64,000 nucleotides of DNA from Epichloe hybrida (Eukaryota > Ascomycota > Sordariomycetes > Hypocreales > Clavicipitaceae): the NCBI GenBank assembly GCA_019022495.1, contig JAFEKR010000004.1, forward strand, positions 4,144,302 to 4,208,301, read 5' to 3'. Below, in pieces: positions 1 to 14,477 of the stretch. The position numbers and the translations under genes are program-made. Position 1 is the stretch's first letter. Every line of letters starts with the position of its first letter. Below the pieces are notes generated by a model, which worked only from the letters and a program-made list of their open reading frames with translations, was not told the DNA's origin and made no database searches.

Positions 1-1529
1 CGCGGAGGGCATCGGCATCGCTAGGTAGGTTTCGTCGGCGGAGGCTGGATTCTCTGCTCGGACGCCAACTCGTTTGTTCGGTTCGGTCCGCGGCGGCTCC
101 TGCCTTTTATCATTTGGGTCGGTCCTCCTCCCTATCCAGATTGCCACCGTGCGGTTACATGAAATTACAATAACATATCTCAAGACTACAGCAAATTATA
201 TATAAACGTAAGAGATGTGCGTAAAAAAAGATGTTTTGCAGCAAATGTCTATTAAGCTGTTCATTGTTCAGTTTCCTGTTTCACCAGGGCCAGTTCCTCT
301 GGTCCAAAGACGCTATACTATGCGCAAAAATTTGGAGTCACATCTCCTCTCTTCAAGTCTGCAAAATCCACGTATGGCAAAGCCTTTCCCACTCACAAAA
401 CGCATATTCAAGACGCCCATGGAGGTCAAATCTGACCACTCTTTTCTGTGAGCTATTCCGCTTTTTGACACAAGGATATTTGACCAAAAGGGAGGTGTGG
501 CACCATATGAGCTTTACTTGATAGATCTGGGGGGGGGGTGGGGGGTTCCTTGACAAGCCTCAGGGAGTTATTAGATTTCGCCAAGTCTTATCAAATCCTG
601 AAAGCACAAGAGTCCACCTGCTATCCCGTCCGCGGATGCAAAGACCGTACTTCTTACTGACAAGCCATAAGAATAACTACTAGGTCTTCAAAATCAGAGG
701 TATCGTAGCAGGGTTCAATTTCAGTCCAGATATGCCGACGGAATGTCCTGCAAACGGCGAGTAGGACCACCCGGAGAGACGCGAGCATAGCGAGACTTGC
801 TCCTTTTTGTTTTGCGGGGAGCAAGAACAGCAGCCAATTTTGAACCAATATGCTATGAGGAGGCTCGCAAGAGACTATCAAGGCTTCCGATATCTAAAAC
901 ATTACAAAAAATATCAGGTAGAGTTCTGGGCAAACGATCTAAGCACAGCGGTGCTATGTTTAGATGCCTGTGTTCGAGTAGCTAATAAGCAATAAGAACA
1001 AGATGTAAAGACAAGCATTTAAGAACAAGGATCGATATCCGGCTACTACTACTAGTGTCTTCCTTACCAAGTGCATAAGTAGGACAAACCCTGATGTGGG
1101 TATAGCGCCAAGTAGCAAGAAAACACAGCTCCGAATAGCAACGCTCATCAAATTCAACCTTCTCGCACAAGTGCATGGTTCCTTGGTGATACCAACAACA
1201 ACTGTTACACGAAAAAAGAGGCGCAGCTAGCTAGCCACTAATTTGTACGTGCATCATAAAGTCATGTGCGTTGTACGTGTTATGTGAGCATTTCTCCTTG
1301 CGTACCACCGCGCATTGGTGTGAGGTATCATACGCTACCTAGGCAACACACCCACCAGTTGGAGTTAAGGTTATCGAGACCTCTAATTGTCACCTTGGCC
1401 AGTTAGCTACCCCTCGTTTTTGCATGCAACAGTTATGAGCCTCGGAGGTCTGCTAGAAGAGGCTAAGAAAATTGTAACTTCTAAGCGCACAAGTCTAAGT
1501 CTTACACAAAACTACATTGTTCTAGCCTA
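1..1529. other. Left flank without a recognisable gene
   Basis: Moderate-GC DNA in clear contrast to the AT-rich block that follows. Only short open frames under 100 codons are present, on both strands, and none resembles a known protein. A G-rich run lies near 529-546. At 1200-1231 there is a sequence starting AACTGTTACACG that is the reverse complement, with four mismatches, of 33781-33812 on the far side of the 32-kb insertion. Before that insertion these two arms lay about 550 bp apart. On the minus strand ATG codons at 18 and 12 could open a gene running off the left edge, but six codons cannot support a call. Confidence 0.5.
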
Positions 1530-1534
1530 ATTGT

Positions 1535-1800
1535 TGTGGAATGATGCAGACGGAGGCAAAGAGTGGTCAGAAGAGAAGATAATGTAAAATTACTATCTAG
1601 GAATTCATAATCTAGAAGAGAAAAAGGAAGCTTATAAGCTTTAAATCTATAAGTAATAAATCTAGGTCTTTAAACAAAGCCTAAAATAAACCGCAATATT
1701 AAACGTAATATAAGAAGCTATATTATTAAATAAAGAGAGAATAATAAGAGTAATGCCTAATATTTAAGGCTATAATATAAGGCTATAAATATCCTTAACA
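1535..1800 (-). repeat. Outer Copia LTR, left copy (3' LTR)
   Basis: 266 bp, partner of 33325-33589. Its outermost 25-30 bp keep G and C bases that the partner has lost, while the rest is fully AT-shifted. It is preceded by the target duplication attgt. Confidence 0.88.
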
Positions 1801-3117
1801 CTGCCCCTAGTAGTATATCTAGCTAGTAATAAAGAAAAAAAGAAAAGTAAAAAATTAAGGTTATTTATAAAGCTTCTAAAATATTTCCCTTTATAAAGTC
1901 CTTAGCCTTTATTATTTAAAAAAGGCATATAAAATCACTATATTTAATGCGTTTTAGACCTTTTATAAATTTATTAGTAATTATTTATCTAGTGCTAATT
2001 TATTAAAGATAAAAATCCCCTTAATAAGCTTTTTATATAATTTATTTATAGCGTAAATTAATATAATAAGTATATTCCTTATACTTCTTATTAAGTATAT
2101 TAGCTTTTATATTCTAGCTATTTATAAATAGTAATAATAGGTATAATTACTTAATCCTAAAGTTATTAAGAAGTTAAGTAACCTAAAGTATTAAGAGGCT
2201 AGTTAGTATAAGATTAATAAATTTAGCTTTTATAAAGCTAAGGGCTATAAGAGTTTATTTCTTTAACTACTAAAGAATATATTCTCTAGTAAGGGTTATA
2301 ATATACCTTATAGTTAAATGTCTTATATCTAGGTTATTAGTAAGAGAGGTATTACTAAATTTCTTTACTTAAAGTATTAATTTAGGGTTTAAAAAACTAT
2401 ATTCTCTAAGAATAATTCCTAAATTATTTACTCCTATAAGGTATTACTAAAGGTATTTCTTAAGATTTATATATACTTACTTTAGTGTAAAATTTACACT
2501 ATAAAGTTAATTAACTATAAATATAATATTAAGTTATATAAATACTAAAAGCTAGTTAAAGTTTCCTATATATTTTACCTAGTTAAAGAGGTTATAGACT
2601 ATATTAAGCTCTTTTTAATTAGCTAGAATAATAGTCTTTAGAAGCTAGGGAATGTTTAAAGTATTAAGGTTATTAATATTAAATTTCTTTATAATAGTCT
2701 ATATATAAAGCTATTAGTAAAGAAGCATAGTATAATTAGTATAATTATAGATAAATTTAATGCTAAGAAATAGCTTAATATTACCTAAATACTTTAATTT
2801 ATAGTATTTTTATAATTCCTTAATAACATTTATAATAATTATAAGGGTTTTTCCTATAATAATTATATTATCTATGTATAAAAGAAGTATAATATTATTA
2901 TATTTAAAAATGTAGAGTTTACTTAATAGCCTCTTAAAGCCTTACTATTTAAGTTCCTTAGTAATATTATCTAGTTACTAAAGAGAAGAAATAAGTAAGC
3001 TATAAAGAGCTTTTTTAAGCTTATAGACTTTAGTTATACTATCTAAGTATTTATAAGGTTATTTAATATAAATATCTCCTTATGCTTTAGCATTAAGAAA
3101 GGTATTTATAATATTAT
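1801..3117 (-). pseudogene. RIP-decayed Copia pol segment (reverse transcriptase to RNase H end)
   Basis: Inner 3' part of the outer Copia, on the minus strand. At about 2855-2890 the minus-strand translation shows the Copia reverse-transcriptase active-site context, with the usual Y-V-D-D present as Y-I-D-N. The valine and last aspartate codons carry G-to-A changes as expected from RIP. Many TAA and TAG codons interrupt every frame. The segment is separated from the rest of the same pol gene (10952-14011) by the Gypsy-1 insertion. Confidence 0.72.
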
Positions 3118-3959
3118 TGTTATGGACTAGCCCCTAGGCAACTGCGATAGTGTCAGGTGCGCGCGCGCGTACGCGTGGCTTGATAATCAATTGTAAGGTG
3201 CGATGCGAGCGAGAGCTAGCATTGGTGAATCTTTTGGTTTAATAGCTTACCTGCACACCTTTAGGTTCTAATATTAATACTAGCTCTCACAGGTCTTCTA
3301 GTGTGCTAGTCCTAGGTTTAAATCCTCGTGGGTGGGGCGTGCGCTAGGTCCTAGGTTTAATTCCTGTAGCTGGATTAACCTAATAAGTCTAGGTTTAAAT
3401 TGCTAGGCTAGGTGCTTATGTTAGGCTCATAGGGTAAGTACAGGCGCACACCTACATAAGGTCACGTGCACTAGGTGATGTATAGGCCTAGCTACTGTGC
3501 GTACTAGGCCTTAGGGGTTCACAATTGGTTAATTATCTTAGAGGCCACGGATGACTGGGCCTAATCTAAGCTAAGGTTACGCACGTTGCTAGCCGCTGGC
3601 TAGTGGGGCCCTTAGCTTAGGGCGAGCCTTACGAGGGAAAGGATAATTGTTAGGTGCGCGCGCGCGTACGCGTGGCTTGATAATCAATTGTAAGGTGCGA
3701 TGCGAGCGAGAGCTAGCATTAGTGAATCTTTTGGTTCAATGGCTTACCTGCACACCTTTAGGTTCTGATAGATAGGGCGTTAATATAGTATTAAGAGACT
3801 TAAGGAGAAAGGAGGAAGGGTAAGAGGCTATCTCTAGTAATACCCCTTATACCCCCTTAGCTACTTATATAAGCTTTCTTTTCTTACCTTAACTACTTTT
3901 ACTACTTCTCTCTCTAATTACTATATAAATAATGCTTAGGTAAAGCCTAAGCCCTTATA
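3118..3959 (-). repeat. Gypsy-1 LTR, left copy, split by a TRIM insertion
   Basis: Subtracting the 620-bp insert and the 5-bp duplication leaves 217 bp, exactly the length of the right LTR at 10735-10951. Confidence 0.83.
3151..3770. mobile_element. TRIM-like mini LTR element 1
   Basis: Two 123-bp direct repeats (3151-3273 and 3648-3770) start TGTCAGG or TGTTAGG and end CTAATA or CTGATA, consistent with an original TGTCAG...CTGACA terminus. They enclose about 370 bp without coding capacity. The 5-bp sequence gatag is duplicated on both sides (3146-3150 and 3771-3775). The whole insert sits inside the left LTR of Gypsy-1. It keeps much higher GC than its surroundings, including a GCGCGCGCG run, so it is younger than, or escaped, the RIP that degraded its host. 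Confidence 0.85.
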
Positions 3960-6900
3960 TATACCCTTACTTACCTATTATTAATAAACTCCCCTTTATA
4001 TTAACCCCTAGTAATATACGTAACACCTACATTATATATGCCCTTAGTTATTATAATAAAAACTATCCTTACTAATAGCTATTTATAAAGCATCTAATAA
4101 GCACCTGCCTTACTGCCTTATTATTTATTATAGTAACCCCCTTACTTCTAGGTGTTATTTTATAGTGCATGTAATACATTTGCCTTACTAATAGGTTATT
4201 TATTATAAATAATTACCTTACCCTCTCTTATTATATATAATATATTTACCTTACTAATAAGTTATTTATTATAAATAATTGCCCTATCCTTACTTATTTA
4301 TAGTATACCTAATATAAGTATAACTTTTACTATAAATATCTTACTTTAGCTTATACTTATTTTACTTTTCTCTTTATATAATACTATCCCTTTATTATTA
4401 TAATTCTATTATACTTTCCTTATTATTTTATTAGTCTTTTCTTTCTAAATAATTATTTTCTTTACTAAAATACTTTAATACTAAACTAATGCCCTTACTC
4501 CTATAGCTTTAGTAGCTATAGGAGTAGCTACTCTTACTATACTAATATTTTATTTTATTAGTAAGTACCTTATAAAGGGAAACTCTAATAATAAATAGTA
4601 TACTATACCTAAATTAGTCTAGTGTCCTTATAGTCCTTATATTAAATAAGCTCTTATTACTAGTATCTTAAACTATTATTTACCCTAAAGTAAGAAGTTA
4701 TATTCTCCTTATTAGTAGTATTATATTACTTATATATAGTATACTAGGCTTTTATTTACTAACTTATAACTTTAATATGCCCTTAAGGATCTTAAGGCTA
4801 AAATTACTATAGGTATATATATTATTAAGCCTAAAGTCTTTAAGACTATAACTATAAAGAAAAAGATACTTATCTTATTATAAAGATACTACTATCTTAT
4901 TAATTACTAGAATGCTCTCCTTAACTAGGTATAATTTAACCTAGCTCCTATACGCTTAGCTCTTAGGGTATCTCTAGCTATAAATACCCTTATAATAAAT
5001 ATAACTAGCCTTAATATAGTTCCCTTTATTAGCGCTAGCCCTTTAGCTAGTTATAGTATAGCATAGTCTATATAGTAAGTTACTAGTATTTTATTCTAAT
5101 AGAACTAATAGGTTATTAGTAACCTAAATACTATATATAAAGAAATATATAAATAGTTTACTACCTTTATCTAAGCGCTTACCCCTTATTATTATAGTAA
5201 AAACTAATACTATTATTAAATTACTAAGTTAGGTAATAACTCCCTTTCTTATTATTACTAGTAGCTTACTTATCTTCTCTTTAAGTTAAAGTTAGCTAGT
5301 TTTTCTCTTAAATATACCCTTAAAAACCCTAGAGCTAGCTAGCCCTTAGCTAGAAATAATATTCCTTATCTTACTAAAATTACTATCTTTACTTACTATT
5401 CCCTTACTTATACTCCTATTATACCTTTACTTATATATACTTTATATACTAATCTTACTTATACTATCTAAAACCTAGGTTATATCCCTAGTAAATAACT
5501 CTTTATACTATAACTATTACTAGGTAAATATACTATAGCTATATTAGTAAAGCACTAACTCTAAATAAAGGTAGTATATACCTATAGAAACTTTCCTATT
5601 AATCTAAATAAAGACTTAAAGGATAATTATTCCCTTTAAGTAATAATAGTAAACTATAATATATTAGTATCTTAGATATATATAAGAGTTTTTATAGGTA
5701 AATAAGTTTTCTAAAATTAACTTAGTTTATTATTATATTATATATTTTCTTATTTTACCTTAAACTTATTAAGGGCCTATATCTATACTATATTCTCTAA
5801 TAGTTCCTATATAAGCTATATTTAACTTACTTACTTAATAAGTATATTATATCTCTTACCCTAGCCTAGGGTATTCTAAGCCACTAGAATTTACTTAACT
5901 TAATATTTCTTAATAAGTTTATTATTACCCTTTATAAGGACTTATTTTAGTCCTAGATAGAAGTCTTAGAGCTTTTAACTAGGGAGAGAGTTCTTTATAG
6001 TATATTTAATAAGGTTTATATAAAATACTAGGTAAATGCCTCTTAGGATATTAAGCTATATTATAAGTAATATTAAGACTTCTATAACTATATACTTTAC
6101 TATTACTTAATTAAGTTTTTATAAGGGGTAGTTAGTCTTAATGTTTTTAAGTAAAAGCTATACCTTATTTTTAACCTAAAACCATTTTATAGGCTAATAT
6201 AAAGTAAATATAGTATTCTATTACCTTTATTATATATAAGCTATTATAGCTTATACTAAATAAGTACTCTCCTAGAGGTGCTTAAGAAACTATATTACTT
6301 ATCCCTTTAGTGTTATTATAAAAGTAAATATATTTAGTAATAACTAGACTAGCTTTAGATTATAGCTATGTAATAGCTTATTTAGACTAACTCCTATTAT
6401 AAAAGATAGCCTATTATTAATCACAAGCTAGTAAGTAGCTAGATATTCTAGCTAGTTAAACTATAAGAAAGAAACTATAATATATAGTATTACTTATACC
6501 TCTTAGTTCACTTACTTAGTATTACTATTAGTCTATAGGTAATGTAATATAAAAAGTAACTAATTAATCCTAACTAAGGAGTATAATATTATCTAAAACT
6601 TTCCTAACTAATTTAAACTATAATCTATAATAATTAATTAAGGAAACCCCCTAAACTACTACTAAACTATTTTAAACCTCTTTATATATTCCTTAGCTCT
6701 TATAGAAGTTATAGCCTTAAGCTAAATAAATTTAAAGAGTTAATTTATAATAACTATTAGGTATTATAGTTTTTCTAGGGATAGTGTTAGTAAGTTTATT
6801 ATAAAGTTAATAGAGATTTATAACTAAAACTAGTTAAGAATAAGTAAAGGCTTTAGTAAGCCCTAGTAATATTAATAGCTCTTATAACTACTATAGTAGT

Positions 6901-9900
6901 AATAGTTATAAATAAACCTAGTAATATCTTATAATATCCTATTCTAGTGAAATTACTATTATAAGATTTAAAATATAGTGTTATAGCCTAGGTGCCTTAC
7001 TACTAGCAAATTATAGTATTACTATATTAGGGTTATTATAAGAGGCTCCTATACTAGGACCTAGGTATAGCCCCTAAACTAGAGCGCCTTATAAGCGCTT
7101 ATAAAATAATTTACTACTTACTCCCTTATAAGTACCTTAATAGGAAACCTCTAGGCCCTTTCCTAAATAGCCCTTAATTAAATACTATATATAGGGTTAG
7201 AGATAATAGCTTAATCCTATAAGGTCTAAAGGTATTTATTAGTAAAGAGAACCTTACTAGCTAGTAATAGCACTATACTACTATTATCCTATTATTTATC
7301 TAGTATTAGTAAGAGTTATATAATAGTAATAGGTTATAGAATATATTCTATTTTAAAGGTTACCCTTTCCTAGTCTTATTCCCTATAGGAAAGAGTATTA
7401 AGCTACTATACCTATATACTAGGTTTATACTAAAGGTAAAAATTAAATAGCGTAAGTGTATTTGCCTATTAAGCCTACTACTCTAATATTAACTAGGGAG
7501 TTATAAAGTACTCTAGGTTCTTATAGTCTATATAAATTATAAATAAACTAGAAATGCCTTATAGCTTAGCTAACTATACCTTAAGGCATAAGATAATAGC
7601 TAATAATTCCTTATTATAAATTATATAGTTCTTTTATAAGGATATAAGACTAGTAAAGTAATAAGTAACTAGGTATATAATACTATCCTAGCCTTACTAG
7701 GAAAGGTATTCTCTAATAGCTATTCCTAAATAATTAGCTTTTACTACTATAGGGAGATCTAGATCCTATTATACTAGTACTAGGTATATAATAAAGGTAT
7801 CTTTTAACTTATTAAAGGTATTATTCTCTTTAAGCCCTTATTAAAAAGAGACATTTCTCTTAGTTAATTATATTAGTAGTGCTACTAGTTCTAAAAAGTT
7901 ACTAATAAAGTTATAGTAAAAGTTAGCAAACCCTAGGAAGCTATAGACTCCCTAAAGTTTTATTAGGGCTACTAATTCCCTAATAGCTATAACCTTTACT
8001 AGGTCTAGATAAATAGAATAACTTACTATAATAATATATCCTAGGTATTAAACCTCCTTTACTGCGAATATAGACTTATTAAGGTCTAAGTATAACCCTA
8101 TAGCCCTTAAGTAGCCTAATATTACCTAGACCTTAGCTATATAGTCTTTCCTTAATCCCCCTAAGTAAACTAAGATATTATCTAAGTATACTATAATAAA
8201 ATCCCCTAATATATCCCCTAAGGACTTATTAATATAATATTAGAATATTACTAGTACGCTAGCTAGGCTAAAGGGGTAAACTAGCTACTTAAATAGCCTA
8301 AACCTAGTTTAAAACGCTATTAAGTACTCCTAGCCCTTAGTAATTTATAGCTTATAAAACGCTATATAAATATTTACCTTTATAAACTAGTATACCTAGG
8401 ATAAGAAATAAAGTGTTTCCTTAATTAATAGGAGAGAATAGTAATCCTATGCTATTATCTTATTAAGAGCGTAGTAGTTTATATAAAAGCGCTAACCCTT
8501 ATTAGCCTTTTTAATAAGGAAAACTAGAGCTATAGCTAATAATAAGCTAGCATGGATTTAACCCTTATTTATTAAGTCTATAATCTAGTGCCTAACCTTT
8601 AGAAGCTAGTCCCTTAGTATATTATATAGTAGTCCCTAAGGGAGTGTTAGTTTAGACCTATCCTAATTCTTATATAAGCGTATATAGTAATTAAGGGACC
8701 CCTAATAAGGAGGTAAGCTATTAGCTCTAGCCTTATTAAAAAGGTTTATAAAGTTAGCTAACTCTTTAGGTAATATTAATATATCTAGGCTATTAGGTTT
8801 TGTCTTAGGCGCTATAATCTATAGTACTATTATTATTTCCCTAAGGCTTATAGTAATAAACATTATAGAAGTGTCCTTCCTATAGTGTGCCTAGCGCGCT
8901 TCTATAGTATATAAGGACCTAATAATCCCCTATACTAGAGTCTTTACCTTATATATAAAGGCTTTAGAGATATATAAGCCCTTTACTACTCTAATAACTA
9001 ATTACTATTTTACTATATAAATAACTATATTATAATATTCTAGCTATAGTATCCTAAGTATAATATCTTATATAAAGCCTAGGATAATATATAAATACAC
9101 TAATAACTCCTAGCTATTAATATCTATTCTAGTGTATACTATATAAGTAATTAAGGAGGTGTCCTCCTATACTCTCTTTCATTTCCTTTCTATTTTTACT
9201 ATAGTCTAAATATATTTTCTCTTTAGTAAATATATAAGCTCTAGGCTAAACTATTTTACTACTAACTTACTTATAGCACTATAATAATTATAACTATAAT
9301 TAATTTAGATATTAATATAATAATATATATTAAAGAGTATAGGAATTAAGAATAGTAGTTAGTCTATATATTATACTATATCTCGCTTTAACCCTATATA
9401 GCTTAAATAGTTATCCTATATTATAGTATATAGTTAGCCTCCTTACCTCTATATAAGACTTTACTTAAGGGCTACTTATTTTCTATAAAGGGAATGTTTA
9501 CCTTCTTATTTACGCTTTCCTTATTTACTTTATATAAGTTAATACTAACCTATAGGTAATAGGGTAAGAGGAAGGTACACTCCTAAATATAGTAGTCCTT
9601 AGATTTATATTATAAGTAATATCTCTCCTAGTAGCGTTTAGCTAACTTTACTTCTAATACCTATTTAGCCTATTATATGTTTATAGTAGGCTTTAGACCC
9701 TTCTCCTTCTTAACTAGCCTATTTTATTTTCCTAATTAAGTCCTTACTATACACACCTTAGTTATTAGTATATTACCCTTATAGTTAGTCTAAGGAGTAG
9801 GTTTAGCTAGCTATAGTTTGCATTAGGACTAGTACTTATTCTCTATAGTAAGGGCCTTAATATTAACTATAATCTTATAATACTACATAATAGCTATGTG

Positions 9901-10734
9901 CTATATGCTCTAGCTAATACCCTAGCTTATGCTAATTTCTTTTAAATACTTATTAAGCGCTTATTAAAGCTTTACTAGCTTTATATTATTCTCCTAATAA
10001 TCCCCTCTTACTAATAAAAGCTTCTTTATAAAGTAAATAAAAAACATAGAAAATAGCTCCCCTAGGCCTTATTTTATCTAGTTAAGCTCTATAAGGGCTA
10101 TTTTCTATTTATATAAATTAGAGAATATAAACCTAAGGTATTCTAGGAATTTAGCTAGGTTAAAATTATAAATACTACCCTATTTAAAGAAAGTAGCTAC
10201 CTAGGTCCTAGGACTAGACTTTAAAGAATAAGTTCTAGTAAATAAATATTTACTTATTCTTATTAGTTTTAATAAAGTCCTTATTTACCTATAGCTTATA
10301 TTTTATTAGGAATCTCTATATAGTAAATAAGGCCTTATTACTATTATATAAGTTACCTATAGGGATAGGTTTTTAATTTACCCTAGGTATAGTTAAAACT
10401 AAGTTAAAGGTAAAAGGTAAAGTAAGGTTAACTATTAGGGCATTAGGCTAGGCTATAATAGGTAATTAGGTTAAAGGTCCTATAGTGTTTATAGCTATGT
10501 ATTATTAGAGGCGCGTAAGCTCCGCTATTTGCTTATTAAGCATAAGTTAAAGCGTTTTAAATTAGGCCTATTAAGCTACTAATAGTGCTATAGCGTTAGA
10601 TAGGGGAGTTATTATCCCCTAGCTAAGTTAGTCTTATAGTTAAAGCGTGTCTATTATATCTATTAATATATCTATTAGTATTTTTACTATATCTTTTAGT
10701 AGTTATTAAAAAGAACTAAAGGAAGTCTCTTAAT

Positions 10735-10951
10735 TATTATAAACTAGCCCCTAAGCAACTATAATAAGGCATTAATATAGTATTAAGAGACTTAAGGAGA
10801 AAGGAGAAAGGGTAAGAGGCTATCTCTAGTAGTGCCCCTTATACCCCCTTAGCTACTTATATAAGCCTCCTTTCCTTACCCTAACTACTTCTACCACTCC
10901 CCTCTCTAACTGCTATACAAATAATGCTTAGGCAAAGCCTAAGCCCTTATA
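10735..10951 (-). repeat. Gypsy-1 LTR, right copy (5' LTR)
   Basis: 217 bp, partner of 3118-3959 once the TRIM is removed. It is followed by the target duplication attat. Confidence 0.83.
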
Positions 10952-13900
10952 ATTATATTACTACTAATTATAGTTAAAGGTAGTAATAAGTATATAAAAT
11001 ACTTATAAAGAAACTAAGTATACTACTACTATATAAAGGTCCTTATTACTAAAGACCTCTAGATTTTAGTTTTCTCTTATAACTTATCTTACCTTTAGAT
11101 ATAAGTTAAGATTAATTAGGTACTTTATAGTATAAACCTATTAGCTATTAAAGATCTTTATATCTTTAAGAGTAAAGACTAAATCCTAGTAGTTTTTTTT
11201 ATTAATTTTTAGAAGTTCTTTCTTTTTAGTAAGTCTCTAGAAGTTATAATAGTTATCTATAGCTTTAGCCTTATACTAATTAGATAAAATGTTAATTTTT
11301 ATGTTAGCTATATTAGCTACTTTAAGCATTAGGAATGTATATAAGGTAGTGATTTCCTTTACTTTATTATTATATAGGTTATTATTATAATAATAAATTA
11401 TAAGGTTTAATTAATAAGATCCTAGAGAAAGGGCTTTCTTCTTACTAAATATTATAATATTAAGGTAATCTTAATATATATTAGATTAAAGAGATTATCT
11501 TAGAGGCTTAGGTTTTAGTTTAAGTTATTATTAAATAATAGTATTATTATTATCTTTAGCTTCTTTATTTAAAAAGGCCCTAGGCTAATGCCTTAGGAAA
11601 ATAGCATTCTCTTTAATAATTTATTATTATTAGCTTATAAAGTCCCTTTAAGGAAAACTCTTAGAGGGTATTAAAAAAGAGCTTTAAGATAGTAAAGGCT
11701 TAGTCCTAGTAAGAGAATTATTTTCCTCCTTAAAAGAGTAGTAATTCTTATCTATTTCTAAGGAAACTAAGGGGGTATTTATAAAATAAACCTTCTTTTA
11801 TTTAATATTACTACTAGGCTAGGGAAGAGGCTTTTCTATAGGTAAAATGTTAATAATATAATAGCCTTCTTTAGCAAAAGAAGGGTTAATAAGGTTTACA
11901 ATATAAATAGTCTTATTAGCCTTAAATTTATTAGGTATAGGCATATTCTTATTAAAGTATATATCCCTTATATATATAATTCTCTAATCTTTAGGGATTT
12001 AAACTTTATAAAGGTAATATTTAGGGCTATTTATACCTATAAGTTAACCTTTCTTAGCTTATAGCGCTATCTTCTATAATTAAACATGATATTTATTAGG
12101 AATACATATATATATAATATATCCCTACGTGTGTAAGTGTTAAATTAAGGTGTTATTTTTAAGGCTTAGTATGTTAAATAATGCTTACTAAGGAGATTAA
12201 TTATCCTTATTACTATATATAAGTAATAAATTAGTGATTTTAGCTACGTGCTTTATAGTATATAGCTAGAGAAGTTCTAGTAATTTAGCTTTAATTATTA
12301 AGGATTATACTATTTCTATAAGGGTTTAACTAGCGTATTTAATAAGGCCTTAATAGGCAAGAATATATAAAGCGCTAGTTTAATAAATAATTCCCTCCTT
12401 CTAATAAAAGAGTTTAAACTTCTCTTTAAGGAATTTAGTTATATTATCTATATAAAAGCATTTAATAGTAAAGCTATTACTTATATTCTTAATAGTAGTT
12501 TTCTAAGCTTAAATTACTTTAATTACACTAGCTTTATTAATAGTTAGGATTACCTAGTAAAAGCGTGTATAGGTATTAATTATATATAATATATGCTTTT
12601 TCTCTCTAAAGCCTTTAGGCTTATATTTAATAAAGTCCTAGAATATATAAGAAAGGAAGGTAATTATATTATTAAAGTCTTTTTAATAAATTATTTAAGG
12701 GGCCTTTAATAAAAGGTAAGCTAAGTACTAGAAGTTAATTAAGGAGGTAAGGTTAATTATAATTCCTATCTCTTTATAGGCTAGTATAATTTATTCTTTC
12801 CTTATATACCTAAGTCTCTTATATAAGAGGCTAAATTTTACCTTCTTAGTAATAGATTTACTTAATAAGGCTATAAAATTAAATTAAGGTTTTTCCTCCC
12901 TAAGAATTAATATTAAAACATTAGACTTCTAGTTATAAGAAGCAATAGTATTACCTATAGACTTTAAGATTAATTAATCTTTAAATCTATTTATAATAAC
13001 ACCTCCTTACTTAAGAAAGCCTAGTAAAATTATATTAACTTTAGCCTTTAGTGCCTATTAGGCATTAAATAGTTTTAGATAGCCTTTGCTAATAAGGAGT
13101 TTAATATTACTAATGCCTTTAATATTAAGTTATTCTCTATTACTTAATATTATTAGTCTAGTAATTATATTAGTATTTAAATAAGTAAACTATTTAGTTA
13201 TATTAAATATGTAAGTATTATATCTAGAGTTAAGGATATAGTTTTCCTTTATAAGGTAATTTACTATTATTTAAAAGGAATAGTCCTAGTTAATTACTAT
13301 AAGAGAGAGGTTACTTCCTATAGTAATAATATTAGGAAAGGTAGTAATAGTAGTTATAGTTAAGTTACCTTTTTTCTTTATTAAATTAGGCCTTTTCTGT
13401 AGATAAAGTTTCTAATAATTATCCTTTAAATAAATTAGTTACCCAGGAAAGATTAAATAACTATAATCTAGCTTAATAATCTTAGAGGTTTTATTTTTCT
13501 TTATTAAAGCTTTACCTTTACTTTTTATATTAGTATTATCCTTATTATTCTTTTATTAGGTTATATAGTTAACCTTTTAGTCTTTCTAAGGCTTATTAGC
13601 TTTATATATCAAGTAAGTAAGTATACTCTCTTTTATAAGCTTTAATTTAGAGAATCCCTTAATCTTCTAAGTATTATAAATATTAGGTATTAAGCCTTTA
13701 ATTACTTTAATAGTTTATAATACCTAAATAATATTAAGGATTTTTTTAATCTTATAGATTTAGTTCTAAAGGTTTTAGTAGTAGTCTAGCTAAGCTTATA
13801 TTATAAAGAAATTAGCTCTCTTAAACTAAGAGAACTATTATAGTAGTTTAATAATAGCTAAATTAGCCTTAAACCTATAATTACTTTTAATTAATTATAT

Positions 13901-14011
13901 TATTTTAGTAACTAGTATTATATTAGTTTATCTTATATATATTAAATTCTTTTAGACTTATAAAGAGAGGCTTTACTATATACTTATAAAAAGAGGCTTT
14001 ACTATATAATT
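10952..14011 (-). pseudogene. RIP-decayed Copia gag-pol segment (integrase part)
   Basis: Middle part of the outer Copia between the Gypsy-1 and Gypsy-2 insertions. The minus-strand translation around 12540-12620 shows a Copia integrase core in the context I-D-x-Y-T-R-F-x-W-V, interrupted by stops. Base composition is extremely AT-rich, with TA the dominant dinucleotide. The last 216 bp (13795-14010) are repeated, diverged, at 31402-31590. Confidence 0.65.
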
Positions 14012-14477
14012 TGTCAAGCGGAAAACAACACCCCAAAAGACACGATGCTAGCCCACGGTCATAGGTAGCAGTAACGTCTGCTCACGTTAGAAGGGTTAAT
14101 TAACTTAATAGCAGCGATTATAACAATAGCTAAATTAGTCTCTATAGATAGAGACAATTTAGATTAAATAGTCTATTAGATTAGAAGTGACTTTTTAGTT
14201 AAGTTAGGGAAATAATCTTATTAATTTATCTTATTAAGGTAAACATAATAGTAGCCATAGTAGCGCTAGGCATTTAAGTTAAAAATCTAAAGTTAGGCGT
14301 GCATAAAGAATCTCAAAAGAATCTAGCTATAGGTAATCTCTTTATAGATTAAATAGTCCCTTTGCCTAGATAACTAATATTATTATCCCTTATTATGTTA
14401 TTTATCCCTGCGATCCCCTATATCCCTTATGCTTATTATCGCAAATACGCGCGTTTATAGGCGCGCGTATTATGGCA
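14012..14477 (-). repeat. Gypsy-2 LTR, left copy (3' LTR)
   Basis: 466 bp, partner of 29216-29682. It is followed internally by an inverted repeat around TCTAGCCCCTAGG (about 14490-14535) that is also present next to the LTR at 23514. Confidence 0.8.

Larger units (their letters stand above)
3118..10951 (-). mobile_element. Gypsy-1 LTR retrotransposon nested in the outer Copia
   Basis: LTRs are 3118-3959 (interrupted by a 620-bp TRIM plus its 5-bp duplication, net 217 bp) and 10735-10951 (217 bp). The 5-bp sequence attat flanks both ends (3113-3117 and 10952-10956). The LTR ends read TGTTATGGAC in the left copy and TATTATAAAC in the right, a RIP-type difference. The minus-strand translation at about 8160-8220 gives a Gypsy reverse-transcriptase core with Y-L-D-N where Y-L-D-D is expected, so the element is minus-strand and inactive. 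All frames are full of stop codons. Confidence 0.85.
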
